Shown: positions 42,932-54,584 of the stretch, one piece after another
Layout: the number at the start of each line of letters is the position of its first letter
Position numbering within the stretch: position 1 is the first letter of the stretch
Source: Ampelocalamus luodianensis
Lineage: Eukaryota > Streptophyta > Magnoliopsida > Poales > Poaceae
NCBI GenBank assembly: GCA_036346255.1
Contig: CM070632.1
Span: 18,493,408-18,557,407, forward strand
DNA: 64,000 bases
Direction of reading: 5' to 3'
Translations under genes and position numbers: made by a program
The notes under the pieces: generated by a model
Databases searched by the model: none
Told to the model about the DNA's origin: nothing
Seen by the model: only the letters and a program-made list of their open reading frames with translations

Positions 42932-43297
42932 GGGGGAATTGATAATATACCCTCCACTTAGATGACTTTTTAGCATATACCCTCATTCTCAAGGTAAATG
43001 ATAACACACCCTCTATTTAGATGGATCCTTAATTAAATACCCTGTTTGTAATATTTTATTATTACCCTATGTTTTTTTCCATTTTGACCACACAAAATGA
43101 CCATGTTGACCTCTCTCCACCCTTCTCTCCCCCTTCGCTTGCTCCTGCGTAGCGCTCCCTCCCTCTCCTACCAACCCCACCTGGCCACCACCCAACCTCG
43201 TAGCCCTCTCTGTTCCTCTCCGCACCCATCTCCGTTGAGGAGTTCCCGCCCCTCGTCGACCTCATCGACGTTGCTCACCGCGGACAACTGCCCCAAC
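42932..43297. repeat. Left terminal inverted repeat of the 14-kb MULE
   Basis: Inverted match to 56571-56921. The inner GC-rich part is open in frame but only as part of the repeat, so I do not call it a gene. Confidence 0.85.
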
Positions 43298-43563
43298 CAC
43301 GCCTGAACCTTTCATGAATCTGATGCTCTACAATAGAAACCTAACAAAACCTTTCATGAATCAAATCCTCACAATAAAGACTTGGCCCCTTCTCATAAAT
43401 CTGATATTGTTTCTTGCCTGATTGGTTTCTTGATACTATTCATGTACAGATCACATATGTTTCTTGCCTTTTACATCCAAGAACATTTACACAAGAACCA
43501 CATGATTCAGTAAACAATTCTTGCATACAAAAATTCTTTAAGCACACACATTCAATACACAAT
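43298..43563. other. MULE interior, AT-rich
   Basis: 'acctttcatgaatctgat' occurs twice (about 43309 and 43348). No coding similarity. Confidence 0.4.
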
Positions 43564-43596
43564 TGTTGGACCGAAACGATGACTAGAGGGGGGTGA

Positions 43597-45305
43597 GGAC
43601 CCCCAGGTTATTTTTGTAAGCCCGAGGTATTTCCGATCTTATGAAAATAACTCTGGGCCTCAGGGAATTGAAATCCAACTTAACTCCATTAGTGAGCGCA
43701 CCTAGCTGAGTTAGAGCGACGGTGACCATGCATACCGCTCCTCTGTGGGTGCTACATGGTGACCGGTTCTCCAACAGACCAAGTACACACTAAAAAGGAG
43801 TTAAATGGGATTTTAAAACAGCGGGTATGAGTCTCAAGTTGGCTCCCAAGATCAGCGACCAACACGCTCATACCCTTAACAACATCAATCACAGACATAC
43901 AACATTCATACATTGATAATCCAAAAGACATACAACATAGTAGTTAAGTCTACAACTATTACAAAGTGGCCGACCGGCCAAATTTAAATGAGAACATTAA
44001 GTAGCAGCGGAAGCAATATAAATAAACCAAAAGGTCCAGCAAGTGTGACCAAAACCCGAGGCAATTGACTAGGGGTTAAAGAATAACACTATTCGTTAGC
44101 GTCGCCTAAATCGGCGATAACGAACTCATCGGACTTAAGGTCTTCCTCACTTGAACAAGCAGAAACGGGTTAAGTACAAAATTGTACTCGCAAGTCTTAC
44201 ATAAATTAAAAAGTATACATGCTAGAGGTTATTCAAAGGATGACATTAGTGGCTTAGTTTTGTAGAAATCGCAACAATGTATCTCCTACACATACTAGTT
44301 TTTCAATTGCTATTTTGTAAATAGATTTTTAAGCAAAAGAAGAACATGTGACATAGATATATATTGATAAACAAAAGATCAAACAAATACCAAAGTGGCA
44401 ACCCACTTTGATAAACTAAAATGCATGAAAACCCGTTCATGCCGAATACCAAGTTGTAACCATATCAATTTTAATTCAAAGTCTAACAATAATGACTCCT
44501 GAATTCAAGCGGTCGTCCGTAACCGTGGACACGGCTATTCAAATAGATTTACACCATGCAGAGGAGTACTACTTTACCCACACGACTTGATTAGCCCGTA
44601 AGCCTCTGGATAATAACACACTTCCTAAGGTATGCTGGCAAGGGAAATTAAGATTTGGTACTTTTTAGCAAGAAAGCTCTATTGAGATAAGTCCCCCTTT
44701 GCGAGATGAACCCCAAACTTAGTACAAGCTACTGATAGAGCTTGCTAAGCGGGCTCGTAAGTTGTGTTGAAAATACCGATACAATGTAAATAAAGAAAAA
44801 TAGTGCTCCCATGCACTTATAGAAAATTGCATCGGTTCCTACGGACAAATGATCGAACACAAGTATCCTCACACCACCTGGGACTTAACCCAATAGAAAC
44901 CCTCCCCTTACTTGACCAAGCCGGTTCCCAACCCCAGCGTGTGGTAGCATGAGTTTTACTTGAATTAACGACGTCACCAAAGTTCGGTCTTTGTTAGTCC
45001 AGACAAGACTGCCACAATACCTGAGTCTTGTGCATGAAGGCACCAACACTATAACCACTTGTCCAGACCCAAATCACTTTTGAAATAAACAAAGTTTAAC
45101 TTAAGAATCAGAGATGAAGATCTGGATAAAAACGAAGATAAGAAAAGTTCGGTGTCTCCCACAATTGACGGGTTAATCCCGTCAATCGATCTAACGCAAA
45201 ACTAGACCCGCATGGATAAGCAACCCCATATATAATATATATTTTACACAACCTAACTTAAGCATATATGTACTAGATTAATCAAGGATAACATCATGAG
45301 TAGGG
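43597..45305 (-). repeat. Gypsy LTR fragment replacing copia RT/RNase H
   Basis: Begins TGAGGACCCCC inside the copia LTR. It contains the shared module around CTATTCAAATAG (44535-44546) with 'accatgcagagga' and 'acccacac', so it belongs with the long-LTR gypsy families. The other end is not clear and fades into AT-rich DNA before copia coding resumes near 45310. Confidence 0.6.
44535..44546. promoter_or_regulatory. CTATTCGAATAG-type module, decayed copy
   Basis: CTATTCAAATAG, one C-to-T type change from the palindrome (at its CG), in the same context as 14733, 23644 and 50638. Confidence 0.55.
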
Positions 45306-45314
45306 CATAACTAA

Positions 45315-45929
45315 CTACACATCACCCAAAAACATCAAAGTAGGTTCTTCAGCTAGATCAGAAGCAGTAGCAGTAGAAGGTAGGAGGCAGTCATCGGCTC
45401 TGTCTTCATCTTCCTCCACAAATATACTCTCCATCGCCTGTAAGTCACCTAAAAAGTCTGATTTAGCTCCAGGGCTAGTCTCATCAAAGTGACATTGCAT
45501 GTCTCCATGATCACATTAATATCAAGATTAAGAACCCAAAAGCCCCTCAAATGTGGATGATAACCCAAAAAGAAACCATCAAAGGTCCTAGACTCAAATT
45601 TAACCTGATTTCTTGTCTTAAGAATGAAACAATTGGCTCCAAACACTCGAAAATGTGAAACTGAGGGCTTTCTCCCAAACTAAAGCTCATATGATGTCTT
45701 GCCCAGAGATGGTCTCAAGAAGACAGGGTTGGCAATATGGCCAGATGTAGCGATAGCTTTGGCCCAGAACCTCCTCGGAGTGTTATTCTCATCTAGCATC
45801 GTCCTGGCCATCTTGACCCCATGGTCTTGTTCTTCCTTTCTTCCATACCATTTTGTTGAGTAACGTGTGGAGAGGAGAACTGATGCTCAACACCACGCTT
45901 AGCACAGAAAGAGGCAAATGAGTCTAAGG
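45315..45929 (-). pseudogene. Copia pol: end of integrase and linker to RT
   Basis: The minus strand reads FGANCFILKTRNQVKFESRT then FDGFFLGYHPHLRGF, the copia block after the integrase core, and an acidic linker (VEEDEDRADD). The right part contains FASFCAKRGVEHQFS-like and TQQNG sequence, the end of the catalytic core. Stops and frame changes are frequent. Confidence 0.75.
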
Positions 45930-46667
45930 ATGTACATAATTACACCGAACCGAAAAACCAGACCGAAAAAATCGGACTGTACCTGTGAACTCGGTTTGGA
46001 CGGTATTTGGTATTCAATTCGGTTTTCAAATTTCTAGTTTTTTGAGGTTCGGTTTTTTAGGAAAAACCAACTGAAAACCGAAAAAACTGAGTTTCCACGT
46101 TGCTTCGCTGGCTCGCTGCTGTGTTGTACTGCTGTTCATTGTCGTTGCCAACTGCTATGGCCTGTGAGGTTGTAAGCCTGTGATGGACTGATGGTGAATT
46201 TGTGATGGGCCAGGACAGTGGACAGGGGACCAACTTCACAGACAATACGACGATTGAACTCTTTCGTTAACACAAACATTTTGCATGAGTTATCAAGTAT
46301 TCAATTACATATTTACATTAATGCTTAATGAGTAAGGGCATGAAAAATGCTTAATGAGTATCAAGTACATTAATACTTAATGATTAAAGGCATGAAAATT
46401 GCTTAATGAGTAAAAGCACATAGTTATCAAGTACAGTTCTGTAATGTATATGATAAATATTTAATGGCCGCAAGTTGTGGACTCACGGTATCGTTCGCAA
46501 TTCACGTCAACTTTGGTAAATATGGTATTTACCGATACCAAAATGAAATAAAGTGGTATTTACCGATACCGGACCATATTTTAAATAATATCGTATTTAC
46601 CGAATTAATAATACAGTATTTACCGTATACACCATATTTATCAAAAACCTAAATGAATAGCCCTAAA
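45930..46667. mobile_element. 738-bp insertion in copia integrase, flanked by TAAGG
   Basis: Integrase coding stops at EFKNA and resumes at about DSFASF on the far side. Both edges carry TAAGG (45925-45929 and 46668-46672). The interior has 'aaccgaaaaaccagaccg' and 'taccgatacc' patterns seen in hAT-like non-autonomous elements. No clear inverted ends were found, so the class is uncertain. Confidence 0.5.
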
Positions 46668-47010
46668 TAAGGCATTCTTGAACTCCGTGTCAATGTCAAT
46701 GCAGATCGCTCTCAGGGCACCGGGGAGTTTAGAAGCCAAGTGAAGACAAAGATCATGGAAATGATCAAAAGCTTCATCCTTCGAAGCAAGAAAGAGCACC
46801 CAAGAGTATTTTGAGAAATCATCGACTATGACAAGAATGTACCATTTGTCACCGGCTGACCGAACCCTAGCAGGACCAACAATATCCATGTGTAACAACT
46901 GTCCCGGTCTGTCAGTCATGACCATAGTCAATGATGGGTGTGAGGTGGAAACTTGCTTACCATACCTGCAGGGGCGCACATACAGCATCCTTCACGGCTT
47001 TGAGTTTGGG
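46668..47010 (-). pseudogene. Copia integrase core
   Basis: The minus strand gives LLHMDIVGPARVRSAGDKWY, ILVIVDDFSKYSWVLFLASK and LPGALRAICIDIDTEFKNAL. The first catalytic Asp (HMDIVGP) is kept, but the usual SDNGTEF is changed to IDIDTEF. The core then breaks at the insertion. Confidence 0.85.
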
Positions 47011-47264
47011 TAAACCTCCCATGAGATCAAGGCTGCTAACTCACGTCAGAAGATCAAAACCAATATGCCCTAAACGATTATGCCAAAGCTAGAACTCAGA
47101 AGAAGATGCAACCAAACACTTGAGAGACCCAGTAAGAGATTCAAAAAAGTCAGCTCCAAAGATCCTACCAACTCTAAAAATCCCAAAAACAAGCTCACCA
47201 CTGAATCAAGCACACGATACACATTCTTTTTAAATATAGTCTCATAGCCATCATCAAGAAGCTA

Positions 47265-47539
47265 TTAGACAGAGAGCAAGTTGTACCTTAGCTTGTCTAC
47301 AAGGACGACGTCCTTTAGAATGAACTTGTCGTTCATCCTCATCGATCTCGTTCCTTCGATCCACCCTTGTGTATCATCTCCAAAGGTGATAAAGTCATCA
47401 CCCATTGCCCGCATGAAAGAGGTGAACCATCTTGAGTTTCGATCATGTGGAATGAACACCTAGAGTCAACGAGCCATGTGTTCCTCCCCTTTCCGCGGTG
47501 ATCCCGAAAGTCAAGGCATAGAAGATTGATGTGTCTCAA
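47265..47539 (-). pseudogene. Copia protease and pre-integrase region
   Basis: WLVDSRCSFHMI corresponds to the copia protease signature WLVDSGCSRHMTG; the Gly after Ser is Arg here. It is followed in another frame by NDKFILKDVVLVDKLRYNLL, the family's VLLVDKLRYNLLS block. Frameshifted. Confidence 0.78.
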
Positions 47540-47576
47540 TGTTGGGGTTAGTTAAACAAGAATTGTGAACCCAGTA

Positions 47577-48812
47577 CTAAGACACATGTCTACCAGAAGT
47601 ATATAAAGTAGAATTGCTAGCCTTGATCCTACTTGAAGTTCTATTATGAGCAATAGTTACAAGAACATGAGATGCATCATGTCTAGAAACAAAATGATGA
47701 TGAACATGTGAAGTAAATCCTAGTCCAGGTCTCTTCTTCTCTACACGACTATTTCTCACAAAGACTCTAGGTTGATGTAATGTAATTTTAGCAAGATTTT
47801 TCCTAACATTCTTCAAAATACGCCAATAGAACTCAAGCAAATGTCCATCCTTCTTGCAATAGGTGCAATGGTACTTGGTACTACTAGGAGATACACCTTT
47901 TGTTTCAGAAGATATTTGGGCAAAACCTGCAGATTTGAAAAGGATTTTTGCAGGTTGAGTTTTGAATTCAACTAAGCCATCTTTCAAGACTTGAATGACA
48001 TTTGCCTTGGACTTTTCTTTGGCAAAATTGTATCCTAACCCTTGCCTCCCATAAGGAGTCTTAGACTTATCTAGGAACATGTTCAATTGTTTCTTACCTT
48101 TAGAAATTTTTTCTAATGTGTCCTTGAGGTAAGCATTCTCATTTGCAAGCTTAGAACATAAATCACAAGACTTAGCTTTAAGAGCTCTAGCATGTTTCTC
48201 CTTATGAATATCAACTTGAAGCTTAAGGGCCTCACATGAGGTGCAAGATGAAGAGTTAATGTTGTCTTTAAGATTTTCATACTTGACTTTAAATGCTTCT
48301 AGCATATCCTTCATTTCACGCGCACGTTCTAAGCAGAAAGAACACGCACTAGAGTCAATATTTTTAGGAGCTACCAACTTGCTATATCCTAAGTATGTTT
48401 CACATGGAGTAGACTTAAACTCAATCAACTCAGTCCTAACATTTTCTAGTAGGTGCAAGACAATGCCATGAGCATTTTGCAATTTAGCATGTTCAGCAAA
48501 TAAAACATGGCAAGAAGCACATTCATATACCTCAAAGTCCTTAGCATTTGCAAGTTCTAAAGTAAGACTCTCAACTTGCGACTCAAAGTCCTTATCTCTA
48601 GCCATGATAAACTCTAACGCCTTATCCAGACTCATAATTTGCCCATACATGCCATCACATCGCATAGAAAGGACTTCATAGGAAGGAGGTACCCCATCGG
48701 TGTCATCATCGTGGATGGAGTCGATGATGAAGCAAATGCCGGTGAAGTCTTTGGCCTTGTCCTTCTCTTGAAGGGTCTCCTCCTCCTTGTCCTCCTCGCT
48801 ACCGGAGTCCAT
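47577..48812 (-). CDS. Copia gag-pol segment, 411-codon open frame with zinc knuckle and coiled coil
   Basis: One uninterrupted minus frame. Residues 1-60 are acidic (SGSEEDKEEE). Residues 60-250 hold heptad-like, Cys-containing helices (CASCHVLF, CSFCLERAREM, CTSCEALKLQV, CDLCSKLANENAYL), a regular CxxC series. A nucleocapsid-like CTYCKKDGHLLEFYW near residue 317 retains CxxC and His, but the last Cys is Tyr. This is the spacer between the gag UBN2 domain and protease in this copia group. It is part of a broken polyprotein despite the long open frame. Confidence 0.72.
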   Translation of the reverse strand: MDSGSEEDKEEETLQEKDKAKDFTGICFIIDSIHDDDTDGVPPSYEVLSMRCDGMYGQIMSLDKALEFIMARDKDFESQVESLTLELANAKDFEVYECASCHVLFAEHAKLQNAHGIVLHLLENVRTELIEFKSTPCETYLGYSKLVAPKNIDSSACSFCLERAREMKDMLEAFKVKYENLKDNINSSSCTSCEALKLQVDIHKEKHARALKAKSCDLCSKLANENAYLKDTLEKISKGKKQLNMFLDKSKTPYGRQGLGYNFAKEKSKANVIQVLKDGLVEFKTQPAKILFKSAGFAQISSETKGVSPSSTKYHCTYCKKDGHLLEFYWRILKNVRKNLAKITLHQPRVFVRNSRVEKKRPGLGFTSHVHHHFVSRHDASHVLVTIAHNRTSSRIKASNSTLYTSGRHVS

Positions 48813-49396
48813 GTTGTTCTAGGAGTGATCTCCAAAAGCGGTAACGACCCTGTGAGCGACCTTCACAAGCTTGGCAGCATCGAACTTCGCCTTGCTCCCT
48901 TGAGGCTTTCTCTAAGTGGGCTTCTCCTCCTTGTGATTGATCTTCACCTTGAGCTTGGGGCAGTTTGCCCGAATGTTGTATAGTTCACCACATTCATAGC
49001 AAGTCACCAGACCTCCTCTCTTTCTGTTCCTCACATTGTTTTAGGCCCGTATAAACTTTTTGGCTATGAGGACTAACTCAGGCTCAGGGATGGACTCGAG
49101 TTCTTCTTAATTTATTGCAGAAAGACATGCAAGAGAGAAACTCGAAGACTCGAAAAGCCATCAAGAGACTTCTTGAGAGGGTCGGCTACCAAGGTCGTGT
49201 TGTGCTTCTTGGAATGATCAACCGTCTTGATCTCATGAGTCTTGAGCTTTCAATAGAACAGCTCCAAGGTGAGATTAGATAGGTTGACATTCTCCTAAAT
49301 AGCGATAGCATTCATCTCCCACTCCTTGGTGTTGATTGCAGCCAAGAGGTGGGTTGTATTCTTAGACTGAGAATACTCGATGTCAACCGATCACAA

Positions 49397-49816
49397 TTAA
49401 TTGAGCACCTTGTTGAAGCGAGTGAATATGTCATCGATGCTCTCTCCACGACGCATATCAAACTTGTTGTATTCTCGCTTGAAGACCATTCGACGTACTT
49501 GCTTTATTTGGGATGAACCCTCATGGTTGGTCTCGAGGGTGTGCCAAATCTCGTACGTACGTGATCTCAAGGTGACAGATCCTCTCATACTCCTGTCTAC
49601 CCAGCCTGACATATAGAAGGTTCTTTGCCTTGTGGTTGTTAGCCAAGAGGGCCGCTGAAGTCGGCGTAGCAACCTCGGGCAAGACGAGCGGGGCTTGGAC
49701 AACCTCCCATATGGCTTGACCTTCACTATGAAGGTAGACACACATTCAATTCTTTCAATAGGTATAGTCGAGCCCATCGAAGACATGAGCTTGGTTGAGT
49801 ACTTCTCCATCACCAT
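49397..49816 (-). pseudogene. Copia gag, UBN2-type domain
   Basis: The minus frame reads TYEIWHTLETNHEGSSQIKQ, then VRRMVFKREYNKFDMRRGES and IDDIFTRFNKVLN. This is the gag-polypeptide (UBN2) domain of plant copia elements. An upstream piece in another frame, AKNLLYVRLGRQEYERI, belongs to the same domain, so a frameshift lies near 49560-49680. Confidence 0.82.
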
Positions 49817-49853
49817 ATTCAGTGACCAGTTAAGATCAAGAATGAACTAACCG

Positions 49854-49866
49854 GGCTATGATACCA
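49854..49866 (-). promoter_or_regulatory. Primer-binding site of the copia element
   Basis: The minus strand reads TGGTATCATAGCC, close to the methionine-tRNA primer site, immediately inside the LTR edge at 49869. Confidence 0.72.
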
Positions 49867-49946
49867 CTTCTTAGACCGAAACAATGACTAGAGGGTGGTG
49901 AATAGGAGCACTACTTTTTCACCTCGACTGGATTCAACTCCACCTC

Positions 49947-52900
49947 TGTCGGGACCCAAAAATACAATTCTGGACCCTATGTGTATACTGCACTAGTCCA
50001 GGATCATGCTAGTGCGCACAGTGGCAACATCGATAAAATATCATTTCCATATACAAAGATGACTAATAAATAGGCAAATAACAAAAAGTATCAAAGTAAA
50101 GACCTCAAGGTCAAAGCTTACAATTAATGCCTCGGAAGGCGAATAGCTCAATGAAGCTGCAGCGGAACGTAACGGAATAACTTCAGTGAAGCTCATCCAT
50201 ATGCCCACAGGCAATCGGCTAGGGTGCGCGACCTAGTTCTGCTTGATCCTTGAAGTAGACCTTGTTGACTGACGATTCCTCTATTTCTGTAGGTTTGGGC
50301 GCAAGTTTTACAACAAGCGTGAGTACACAACCGTACCCGCAAGTCATACCACAGAATGTAATGTATAGATGCAGGCTTATTCCAAAGGAAATGACTTCTG
50401 TGATTATTTTGCAGAAATGCAACATTTGCAATTGAATATGAATAATAGATTGAAAACATAATTCAAAACAAATAGACAATATTAATTTAACATTTGTTTT
50501 CACAAAGACACATAGCCTAATCAAATTCTTTCACACAGCCATATGACTTAAATCACACAGTTGTCCCTTCCCAATAGTTCTATGAAAATCTACCCCTCGT
50601 GTGAAATCCCCGAGCATGCCCATGACCGCGGACGCGGCTATTCGAATAGATTGTTTAACACTATGCAGAGGTTGTACACTTTAACCACAAGATGCAATCA
50701 ACTGAATCATAGCTGATCACAACAAAACCTTTCAGAAACTTCATCTCAATATTGACACTCCCGATGTGCTTACAAACCGCCAGACCAACCCACAAAGAAA
50801 GCAGTCCGACACACATCGCTGGACAGGGATGCGGCGAACCATCCCGCGATGCAACTACCATGTAGTCACACCTCCACCCTGTCACGAAGCCTAACCTATC
50901 CACTTGAACATCAATGCCAAGAATCCATAACCTACTAAGTTAGGACCGTCCCATCAGGCATGTGGTCATACAGTAAGGCTCAGTTCATTGGTGCACAAAG
51001 TTAAGTGCTTAATTAACCAAGACAAGACTTCTATTTTCTAACTATGTCACAAAGATTATCATTCCCATGCACATAGCTTCCACCATATCACACACTATCC
51101 ACCACTTGCCTCAGTCTAAATCCTTTCCCACCCTGTTGGTTTAGTGCAACACATGCTATCACAAAGTAATAACACATAGCACACACAATTTTATCACAAA
51201 GTTCCATAATCACTTAGTCAAATTTATAATTGCAACTCAGGTGATGATGATGACTCGTTGCATGGCTAAGCAATCTACTCGTACTAACCAACCCACGTTG
51301 GTAATACCATAGCACCAACTAAATATGAACCAATCTAGGGTGACAAAAGATTATGACATACAATAGACAAAGTGGATATAACAAATTGGATTAATAGCTA
51401 AACCCAAAGCATTTAAATAAATACTTAAAATAAATGCAATAATTTGAATCAAAGTAATTTTGAAAACTGGGATTCAATATGATCAAAGGTATAGCTTGCC
51501 TTGCTATAGCAATGATGATCTTATTTTATCTTCAATCTTCTACTTGCTTGATCTTCAGCTCCTTCGGACGATTCCGGGACTTCGACGTCTAACGAGAAAG
51601 AAAGTGCAAAACAAACTAAATTCAAAAGACAAATCAAATAAACTTCAAATTGAAATTGAATGGTACTGAAAGGTAGATATTGAATTTAGATGAATTTAGA
51701 AACTTGAATGGGTTCAATCGAAATTCGAATGAAGAAGATATGACTCTCGGAAGATTGGAATTCACATGAAATGATGAAAAACTCTACGGAATATTCTCGG
51801 AATATTCTATTCCGAAAATATTTAAAAAAGAATGAATGTATGATCGGTGGGACCGACTGGTATTTATGGATTTCTAGAATTAAAATAATTCCAGAAATAA
51901 GGTAGAGAGAGTGACATGTGGGACCAATAAGATAAATGACTTTTCAAGAATTAAATTAATTCCCGAAAATAGGATTAGGGATTGACATGTGGGCCACTGG
52001 TCTATGGACCAGGTCCACAGAGATATGCTAGTCCACGGTGGACCAAGCTCATGAACAAGGGTTTGACCAAGGTTTGACTGACATGCGGGACCCGCATGTA
52101 AGTGAGAGAAATAATCAGAGTTTTAATTAGGAAGATGACATGTGGGGTCAACTAGGAAGTGATAGACCGATCTCAAATTATGGCTTAGGTGGATGACACA
52201 AGGGACCCACATGGAAGTGGGAGGATGGAATAAATGGATATATGGCTTGATTTGTGTGAATGACAAGTAGGACCGAATAGGAGAGAGAAAAGGTGTTGAC
52301 CATGTTGACCAAGTCAACAAAATAGAAGAAAGAGCATACGTGATGTTTGTTGAACAAAGAACAGAGGACTACTACATGCTGATTTCGGATACAAGGTGGT
52401 GACGGTGAATGGAGGTGAACCAACGGTGGCGAAGGGGCAAAACGGAAAGGAAACGACGAACCGGAGATGATGACGCGGTCCAGACATCAAGATTTTGCTC
52501 CATGCGACGATAGCGACGCGAAGAACGCCGACGACGGCGGCCTCACGTGCGCGTACCACTTCGGACGATATTCTGCGAAAAGGGAGGTGAGCACGGCGTA
52601 GAACGCGCGACGTGAACTCAACGGTGGTGGAGTTGAAGGTAGGAGATCAACGGTTGCGGAGTAATTGGTCGGAGAAGGACGACGTACAAGATGCGAGAGA
52701 ACGTCCGATTCTTAGTGCACGGTGGATGAAACTTGAATCTACAAGATGCGAAAAATAGGTATCGACGAGGGGCACAAGATGACGCGGTCGGAGTTTGGAA
52801 AAACTCACCGAGGAAGCGAGGAACGCGATGAACACGTTTCGGCATTATGGCTTGACATGGCCGACGGTGCTCCGGTGATCTTTGGGTGAAGAGGAAGGAA

Positions 52901-53503
52901 CCATGATGTAGAACGCGACGATGTGAAGCCAATGCCGCAGACGGTTCGGCCGGGGGACGTCGGATGAAGGCGTAGTTCGCCGGAGAAGACCTTCGGTTGG
53001 AGCTCGGTTTTTTGGAGTTTGTGACGAAAATAGATTGGTTTGGAGGAAACCAATTTGAGGGATTGGAAGAGGAGATCAAGACGGACGCGTAGGCGCAAAC
53101 GGTTCGCTTTTATATGCACTGTAGAGAAAGATATGGAATTAGGAAGATTTGGTTTGCTCACGTAGAGGAAACGGATGAACAGTTAATCGCGATTTACTGT
53201 AGCAATGGCAGGAGGAGAAAAAGGCTGATTTTCGAAATTAAAATAAAAGGCCGAAAATCAAGGAGATCAAATAAATAGCAAATAAATCCAAAAAATCTCA
53301 GAAAATACCCAAAAATTCCTTGAAAGACAAGGAAGCCAAATATCACAAGTTTTTTAATTAATGTTTATATTAATCAAATTAAATATTTTTAATTTAGGAA
53401 AATTCCCAATTAAGCTTTATTAATTCAAATAAAATTGGTGAAATTTTTGAAAGACCTAAACTACTCAAAAGATTTTTGAAAAGCTAAATTTTGAGACGTT
53501 ACA
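49947..53503 (-). repeat. Solo gypsy LTR (3.6 kb) in the copia LTR
   Basis: Starts TGTCGGGACCC and ends GACGTTACA on plus, TG...CA on both strands. Copia LTR sequence flanks both sides, and no internal region or second copy is adjacent. Flanking pentamers (ACCTC, ATTCC) do not match, so part may be lost. The CTATTCGAATAG module is at 50638. The right half (about 52300-53110) is GC-rich and has only chance open frames. Confidence 0.75.
50638..50649. promoter_or_regulatory. CTATTCGAATAG module in the solo LTR
   Basis: Perfect palindrome in the context 'catgaccgcggacgcggcta', then 'actatgcagagg' and 'gtaca'. It has the same order of motifs as in the nested chromovirus LTRs. Confidence 0.6.
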
Positions 53504-54443
53504 ATTCCCACTCTAATAGTCATGGAAGCTATCAAGATTGAATATACAAGCATAATGGAAGTCTTGTGTTGAACCCGATCAAAACCCCGAGACACAACGA
53601 CCAAAATCACCAAGAATTCAAAGAGAGATCATGTGAGCGGTCAGACCTCTTGAGATGGGTGGTCTGACCTTTGACCTGGCGGCCTGACCTCTCCTCTGGG
53701 TGGTCTGACCTCTCACATGAATAAATAGTGAAATCAGCAGAAGTTCAAGATCACAAATCGACTCAACTTTTGATTCGGTGATCCAAATCCCCTTAAATTT
53801 CAAACATAGCTCATCAAAAAGGTCAGGAACCTATTCTAATCGACGATCAGGAAGATCGAAGCCAAGGTTCCACCAATTTCTTACATGAGAGCAATTGGGC
53901 ACAAGAACCGAGGAGATTAAAACTTTGATCCAAAAATTTGCTCGTAGGCAATATCACAACAAGAAACCCTAAGAATACCAAAGGAACATCAAAATCGCAA
54001 AAGTCATCAAAGAGAGCAAATACAAGAAGAGACTCATCTTGAGGAAACTTTGCTTGGATTGATTTGAGAAGGATGTTTGTTTACAATCACTCCACCATGG
54101 AGGATAAAAGCTCAACACTTGAGCACTCAATCAATCTATGTCTCACAAAACCTAGCTTCAACTAGTCCAAATACCCCAAATCATAAATTAGGGTTTTTCA
54201 CCTTGAAGGACTTGGGAACTCCACATCTGGACATTCCCTTTTATAGTTGAGACTAGGTTTAGAGAGAAGACCCTAACGGACACTCGTTAAGCCCACACAC
54301 AAATAGGTCTATATTCACGTATGCTTCTCAAAACGGATGACGAACCGGGCTTCCCGAATCTGTTTCTTCATAATCTTTATCTTTATTTGGCCTAAACCGC
54401 CTCTTCTTGTGTTGTCTTATGTTGTGTTTTAGCCAATGGTCAC
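53504..54443 (-). repeat. Remainder of the copia 5' LTR
   Basis: Continues the copia LTR after the solo LTR. It contains a short block (53637-53722) with four GGTCTGACC/GGTCAGACC-type palindromes spaced 20-35 bp, a pattern also seen at 55650-56050. Confidence 0.5.
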
Positions 54444-54572
54444 TGTTAGATGTATATTATTGCATGTGTATTTTTTCCATTGTATAAGGGGTTACCTGCA
54501 TATATGTCATACCTGTACTGTATATATATTGACCCATTGGCCTCATGATGAACACAAGTACTATTCATAACA
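54444..54572 (+). repeat. Short copia LTR (129 bp), plus strand
   Basis: Begins TGTTAGATGTATATTATTGC and ends ATTCATAACA, followed by the primer site TGGTATCAGAGC (54573-54584). A TATA-like 'ctgtatatatattgacc' is near the right end. This is the compact LTR type of a small rice copia group, in opposite orientation to the larger copia. Confidence 0.75.
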
Positions 54573-54584
54573 TGGTATCAGAGC
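54573..54584 (+). promoter_or_regulatory. Primer-binding site of the short-LTR copia
   Basis: TGGTATCAGAGC, an exact match to the plant initiator-methionine tRNA-type site, directly after LTR-CA. Confidence 0.85.

Larger units (their letters stand above)
43564..54443 (-). mobile_element. Decayed Ty1/copia element, minus strand, broken by several insertions
   Basis: Short matching LTR edges at 43564 (TGTTGGACCGAAACGATGAC) and 49869 (TCTTAGACCGAAACAATGAC) bracket minus-strand copia gag, protease and integrase in copia order. The primer site TGGTATCATAGCC is at 49854-49866. RT and RNase H are missing: a gypsy LTR fragment (43597-45305) sits where they and most of the 3' LTR should be. The 5' LTR is cut by a 3.6-kb solo gypsy LTR (49947-53503), and its remainder extends to about 54443. 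Integrase is split by a 738-bp insertion. Confidence 0.8.

Noticed and set aside
52618..53161. 118-153 codon minus frames near 52.6-53.2 kb
   Set aside because: Inside the solo gypsy LTR GC-rich half, comparable to the non-coding half of the nested LTRs.
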